Both the position numbers and the translations under genes were made by a program. From the NCBI GenBank assembly GCA_000817085.1, contig JUEM01000003.1:1-64000 (forward strand): a DNA stretch of 64,000 bases. The letters run 5' to 3'. Source of the stretch: a marine actinobacterium MedAcidi-G1. GTDB taxonomy: Bacteria > Actinomycetota > Acidimicrobiia > Acidimicrobiales > MedAcidi-G1. Below are positions 61,359 to 64,000 of the stretch, piece after piece. Numbering within the stretch: position 1 is the stretch's first letter; every line of letters starts with the position of its first letter. The notes beneath the pieces are model-generated. The model saw only the letters and a program-made list of their open reading frames with translations. It did not search any database and had not been told where the DNA came from.

Positions 61359-62245
61359 ACAGAGGTAAAAAATATGAAACGATTTCATTTTTGTCAGATT
61401 TTGGAACAACTGACGAGTTCGTAGGGGTAGTTCATTCTGTAATAAATTCTATTGCTCCTTTTGCAAAGGTAATAGACGTTACTCATGGGATTCCACATTA
61501 TGACATTCGTTCAGGTGGATTAGCTCTTGCTCGCAGTGCTCAATATCTGTCACCGGGTGTTGTTTTGGCAGTCATTGATCCAGGTGTGGGAACACAACGA
61601 CGGGCAGTTGCAGTGGAAGTTGGTGGTGGAGAATCAGTCTTAGTAGGTCCTGACAATGGTTTACTTGCGCCGACAGTTGCTTTGGTAGGGGGTGCAGATC
61701 GAGCGGTTTCACTCACAGAAACTAATTATCAGCTACCGGCCCCGGGAGCTATGAATGCTGGTCGTGATATTTTTGGTCCAGCGGCAGCACACATTGCTTC
61801 GGGAGTAGACCTGTCAGAATTAGGGGATTCGGTTGAGGTTTCAAGCCTGGTGCCTGGCCTTATGCCAGTAAGCTCCAGAGAGAGTGATGGACTTCACGCG
61901 GAAGTTTTATGGGTAGATCAGTATGGAAACGCCCAGGTTAATTTAGACCCCGCGGAACTTGAAATAAAAGAAAATGAAGTTAATCATTTTGAAATTAAAA
62001 CCTCAGGACTAACCAGAATAGCTAAAAAGGTAAAAACTTTCGAAGAATTGGGCGCGGGGGAACTTGGGTTAATAATTGATGAATATGGTTTAGTGGCGAT
62101 TGTAATAGCCAGAGGTTCAGCGGCAGAAGAGATGAAAATAAACACCGGGAATCAAGTGATTATTTCTTTTGCTGAAAATTCTTCTACGCAGCCCGTGCCA
62201 GTGGTTTTAAAACAATTAGACGAAAAAAATGAAGGTGATCTGTAG
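61355..62245 (+). CDS. S-adenosyl-L-methionine hydroxide adenosyltransferase (DUF62 family)
   Basis: A 296-residue enzyme that hydrolyses SAM to adenosine and methionine. SFLSDFGTTDEFVGVVHSVI opens the family domain; VIDPGVGTQRRAVAVEV, GPDNGLLAP and NAGRDIFGPAAAHIA follow; the C-terminal domain contains VLWVDQYGNAQVNL. These features distinguish it from fluorinases and chlorinases only partly, but the lack of known halogenase insertions favours the hydrolase. A 28-codon gene begins at its stop codon. Confidence 0.9.
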   Translation: MNRGKKYETISFLSDFGTTDEFVGVVHSVINSIAPFAKVIDVTHGIPHYDIRSGGLALARSAQYLSPGVVLAVIDPGVGTQRRAVAVEVGGGESVLVGPDNGLLAPTVALVGGADRAVSLTETNYQLPAPGAMNAGRDIFGPAAAHIASGVDLSELGDSVEVSSLVPGLMPVSSRESDGLHAEVLWVDQYGNAQVNLDPAELEIKENEVNHFEIKTSGLTRIAKKVKTFEELGAGELGLIIDEYGLVAIVIARGSAAEEMKINTGNQVIISFAENSSTQPVPVVLKQLDEKNEGDL

Positions 62246-62331
62246 TGCGTTTCGGTACAACTTTTGTAATGTCTCTTCTTTTATTAGCTATCTTAGGAGC
62301 AGCATTAATTCAGTTCGTCTTTCTTATTGAC
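62245..62331 (+). CDS. Predicted 28-residue single-membrane-span peptide
   Basis: GTG at 62245 overlaps the stop of the SAM hydrolase gene by one base and opens 28 codons ending with TGA at 62331. The product (MRFGTTFVMSLLLLAILGAA then LIQFVFLID) is a short basic N-terminus followed by one membrane helix. The stop-start overlap and membrane-like composition argue for a real small gene. No family is known to me. Confidence 0.5.
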
Positions 62332-62406
62332 TGAATAAAAATTTTCTTAACAATTTTCCATTTAACGTTATTTGCTTTATGAATCACGTTGCTATCTAAT
62401 TAGTGT

Positions 62407-63042
62407 GTGTCAAATTTAAATTTGCCTGAAGCTGCACTTTCTAGACTGACCGTTTACCAGCGGGCACTAGTTGAATTAAGCGATTCTGGTATAAAGACAG
62501 TGTCTTCCAGAGAACTAGCTGAAATTAGTGGAAGTAATGAATCAAAAGTCAGAAAAGATCTTTCATATTTAGGCTCACATGGAACACGTGGGGTGGGATA
62601 CGAAACTGAACGCCTGATTAAAGAAATAGGTGTTGTTTTGGGTGGCAGCCAACCAAAACCAGCAGTATTAGTTGGGATTGGCAATCTAGGAAGAGCTTTA
62701 AGCCATTACGAAGGTTTTCAAGTTAGCGGATTTCCAATTGTGGGGCTTGTGGATGTAGATCAAGACGTTGTGGGGAAAACTATTAATGGACTGAAAGTTA
62801 GAAATTTAGACGAACTAGAAGAACTTGTTGCCCAAACATCTGCGGTATTGGGAATTGTAACTACACCTGCAATTGCAGCTCAGGAAGTTGTTGATTGTTT
62901 AGTGGAAGCGGGAATTAGGTCCATTCTAAATTTTGCACCTGTAGTCGTAGATGTTATTGATGAGGTTGAAGTAAGAAGAGTTGATTTAGCAACTGAGTTC
63001 CAAATTCTGGGCTACTACGACCATCTTAGAAAATTTGATTGA
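62407..63042 (+). CDS. rex: Redox-sensing transcriptional repressor Rex
   Basis: A 211-residue NADH-sensing repressor. The N-terminal winged helix (ALSRLTVYQRALVELSDSG, SGSNESKVRKDLSYLGSHGT RGVGY region) binds operators of respiratory genes; the C-terminal Rossmann domain has LVGIGNLGRALSHY and VDVDQDVVGKTI. Start GTG at 62407. A perfect 14-base palindrome (CAAATTTAAATTTG) lies immediately after the start codon. hemA follows after 134 bases, as in the rex-hemA order of Streptomyces. Confidence 0.93.
   Translation: MSNLNLPEAALSRLTVYQRALVELSDSGIKTVSSRELAEISGSNESKVRKDLSYLGSHGTRGVGYETERLIKEIGVVLGGSQPKPAVLVGIGNLGRALSHYEGFQVSGFPIVGLVDVDQDVVGKTINGLKVRNLDELEELVAQTSAVLGIVTTPAIAAQEVVDCLVEAGIRSILNFAPVVVDVIDEVEVRRVDLATEFQILGYYDHLRKFD
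62411..62424. promoter_or_regulatory. Perfect palindrome at the start of rex
   Basis: CAAATTTAAATTTG is its own reverse complement and spans codons 2-6 of rex. It might be an autoregulatory site, but it does not match the known Rex operator (TTGTGAA-n-TTCACAA), and AT-rich palindromes of this size can arise by chance. Confidence 0.25.
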
Positions 63043-63175
63043 TTAAATAACGGTGACCAAATACCATAAAATATTCATCACAAAAGGTTGGCAATAGACT
63101 CAAAATTAAGGAAAAATCAGTTGGTAAGTTTATTTTGATGATTACTTACTTAAACCCAGCCTAGGAGATTTATTT

Positions 63176-64000
63176 GTGTCGGTAATAGTCGTTGGTCTTA
63201 ACCATCGAACTGTTCCTCTTGATCTTTTCGAGAAGATGACGGTTCCGGAAGCAAAATTACCAAAGGCTTTGGCTGATCTTTCGTCGCGTGAAAATATTAG
63301 TGAATCAGTAATTCTTTCAACGTGTAACCGCATCGAAATTTATGCTTACGCCGAAAAATTCCATGGTGCTTACCAAGACATACGAAACTTTCTTTCTGAA
63401 ATTTCACATGTTGCCCCCGAAGATTTTTCTGATCATCTGATTGGACTATTTGGTTCTGACGCTATTGAACACTTGTTTAAAGTCTCTTCTGGTATTGATT
63501 CAGCTGTCATAGGAGAACACGAAATATTGGGTCAGGTTCGCTCAGCTTGGGAATTAGCAGTTGAGGAGCAGGTAGTTGGAACGGTATTAAATTCACTTTT
63601 TAGACACTCACTTGAAGTTGGTAAAAGGGCAAGAAGTGAAACTTCTATTTCGCGAAACATAACCTCTGTTTCTCAAGCAGCAGTTGCTATGGCTGACAAA
63701 CAACTAGATGGATTAATAGGTAAACGTGTTTTAGTCGTCGGCGCTGGAGAAATGGGCGAAGGAATGGCCAAGTCCTTGCATGCAGGGGGAATAACCGAGT
63801 TGCGGATAGCCAATAGAACTTGGGATCGTGCATTGGAAACCGCAGAAAGATTAAATGGTAAACCTGTGAGGCTTGATGAACTGCCGCAAAACTTAACAGA
63901 GGTTGACTTATTACTAACTTCCACCGGTGCAACCGCTGCGATCCTTGAGTATGGAGATCTTGATGAAGCGGCACGCCAAAGAAAAGGAAGAGAACTATTA
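63176..64000 (+). CDS. hemA: Glutamyl-tRNA reductase, truncated by window end
   Basis: First committed step of the C5 route to tetrapyrroles. SVIVVGLNHRTVPLDLFEKM begins the catalytic domain; Cys50 in STCNRIEIY is the nucleophile; VIGEHEILGQVRSAWE and SISRNITSVSQAAV follow; VLVVGAGEMGEGMAKSL begins the NADPH domain. The GTG at 63176 has CTAGGAG about 8 bases upstream. The frame is open to the right edge (275 codons), so the C-terminal dimerisation domain is outside the window. Located after rex, as in Streptomyces. Confidence 0.94.
   Translation, partial: MSVIVVGLNHRTVPLDLFEKMTVPEAKLPKALADLSSRENISESVILSTCNRIEIYAYAEKFHGAYQDIRNFLSEISHVAPEDFSDHLIGLFGSDAIEHLFKVSSGIDSAVIGEHEILGQVRSAWELAVEEQVVGTVLNSLFRHSLEVGKRARSETSISRNITSVSQAAVAMADKQLDGLIGKRVLVVGAGEMGEGMAKSLHAGGITELRIANRTWDRALETAERLNGKPVRLDELPQNLTEVDLLLTSTGATAAILEYGDLDEAARQRKGRELL

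Overview
The window looks like chromosome of an AT-rich, probably marine, free-living actinobacterium, most likely of the Acidimicrobiia type. I infer this from the content. There is an MshA-type glycosyltransferase followed by a YbjN protein, an acyl-CoA carboxylase beta subunit with a small epsilon-like subunit, LLM-type and PPOX-type putative F420 enzymes, a rex-hemA pair, sulfatases, and low GC (judged by eye, not counted). Genes are tightly packed, with many 1-14 nt overlaps and many GTG/TTG starts. I see no insertion sequence, phage gene, CRISPR array or rRNA, and no gene-free gap over 300 bases.

Layout. 1-11.3 kb: a branched-chain-amino-acid-type (Liv) ABC transporter operon with an acyl-CoA ligase gene inside it, then an acetoacetate-decarboxylase-like gene, two amidohydrolases and an SDR dehydrogenase. 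This reads as an uptake and catabolism island for an unknown organic acid. 11.3-14.6 kb: two tRNA-Ser genes flanking tadA, then dnaX and recR without the usual ybaB. 14.6-18.5 kb: methylmalonyl-CoA epimerase, a 5'-3' exonuclease, a LOG protein and acyl-CoA carboxylase beta/epsilon. 18.4-25.7 kb: a membrane cyclophilin, aspartokinase and asd separated by two lipoprotein genes, an LLM oxidoreductase, a MazG-like protein and a YbaK-like protein. 25.7-34.7 kb: a DMT exporter, a sulfatase, a reductive-dehalogenase-family protein, a hidden small DUF6356-like ORF, transsulfuration genes and a DEAD-box helicase. 34.7-38.7 kb: a sulfatase fused to a DJ-1/PfpI domain, coupled to an SRPBCC gene, then tRNA-Pro, a receiver protein and a STAS protein.

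38.7-53.3 kb: an NfeD-like protein with a degenerate protease domain, selB-selA, FxsA, a striking cytochrome P450-UbiB/ABC1 kinase fusion, a photolyase, a PPOX-family protein, and a minus-strand set (FAD oxidoreductase, DUF1295, NAD-epimerase/DUF2867) resembling the light-response lipid genes often found with photolyase. 53.3-56.7 kb: an operon of a two-repeat dimeric alpha/beta-barrel protein, a D-threonine-aldolase-like enzyme, a sugar-lactone oxidase and a 55-residue acidic protein. 56.7-64 kb: histidine phosphatase, MoaD-like protein, mshA-like gene, ybjN, MFS, proC, SAM hydroxide adenosyltransferase, a 28-residue membrane peptide, rex and the start of hemA.

The strongest candidates for something undescribed are the P450-UbiB fusion, the sulfatase-DJ-1/PfpI fusion, and the paired lipoproteins placed between aspartokinase and asd. 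All functions are read from sequence motifs alone; no database search was possible.
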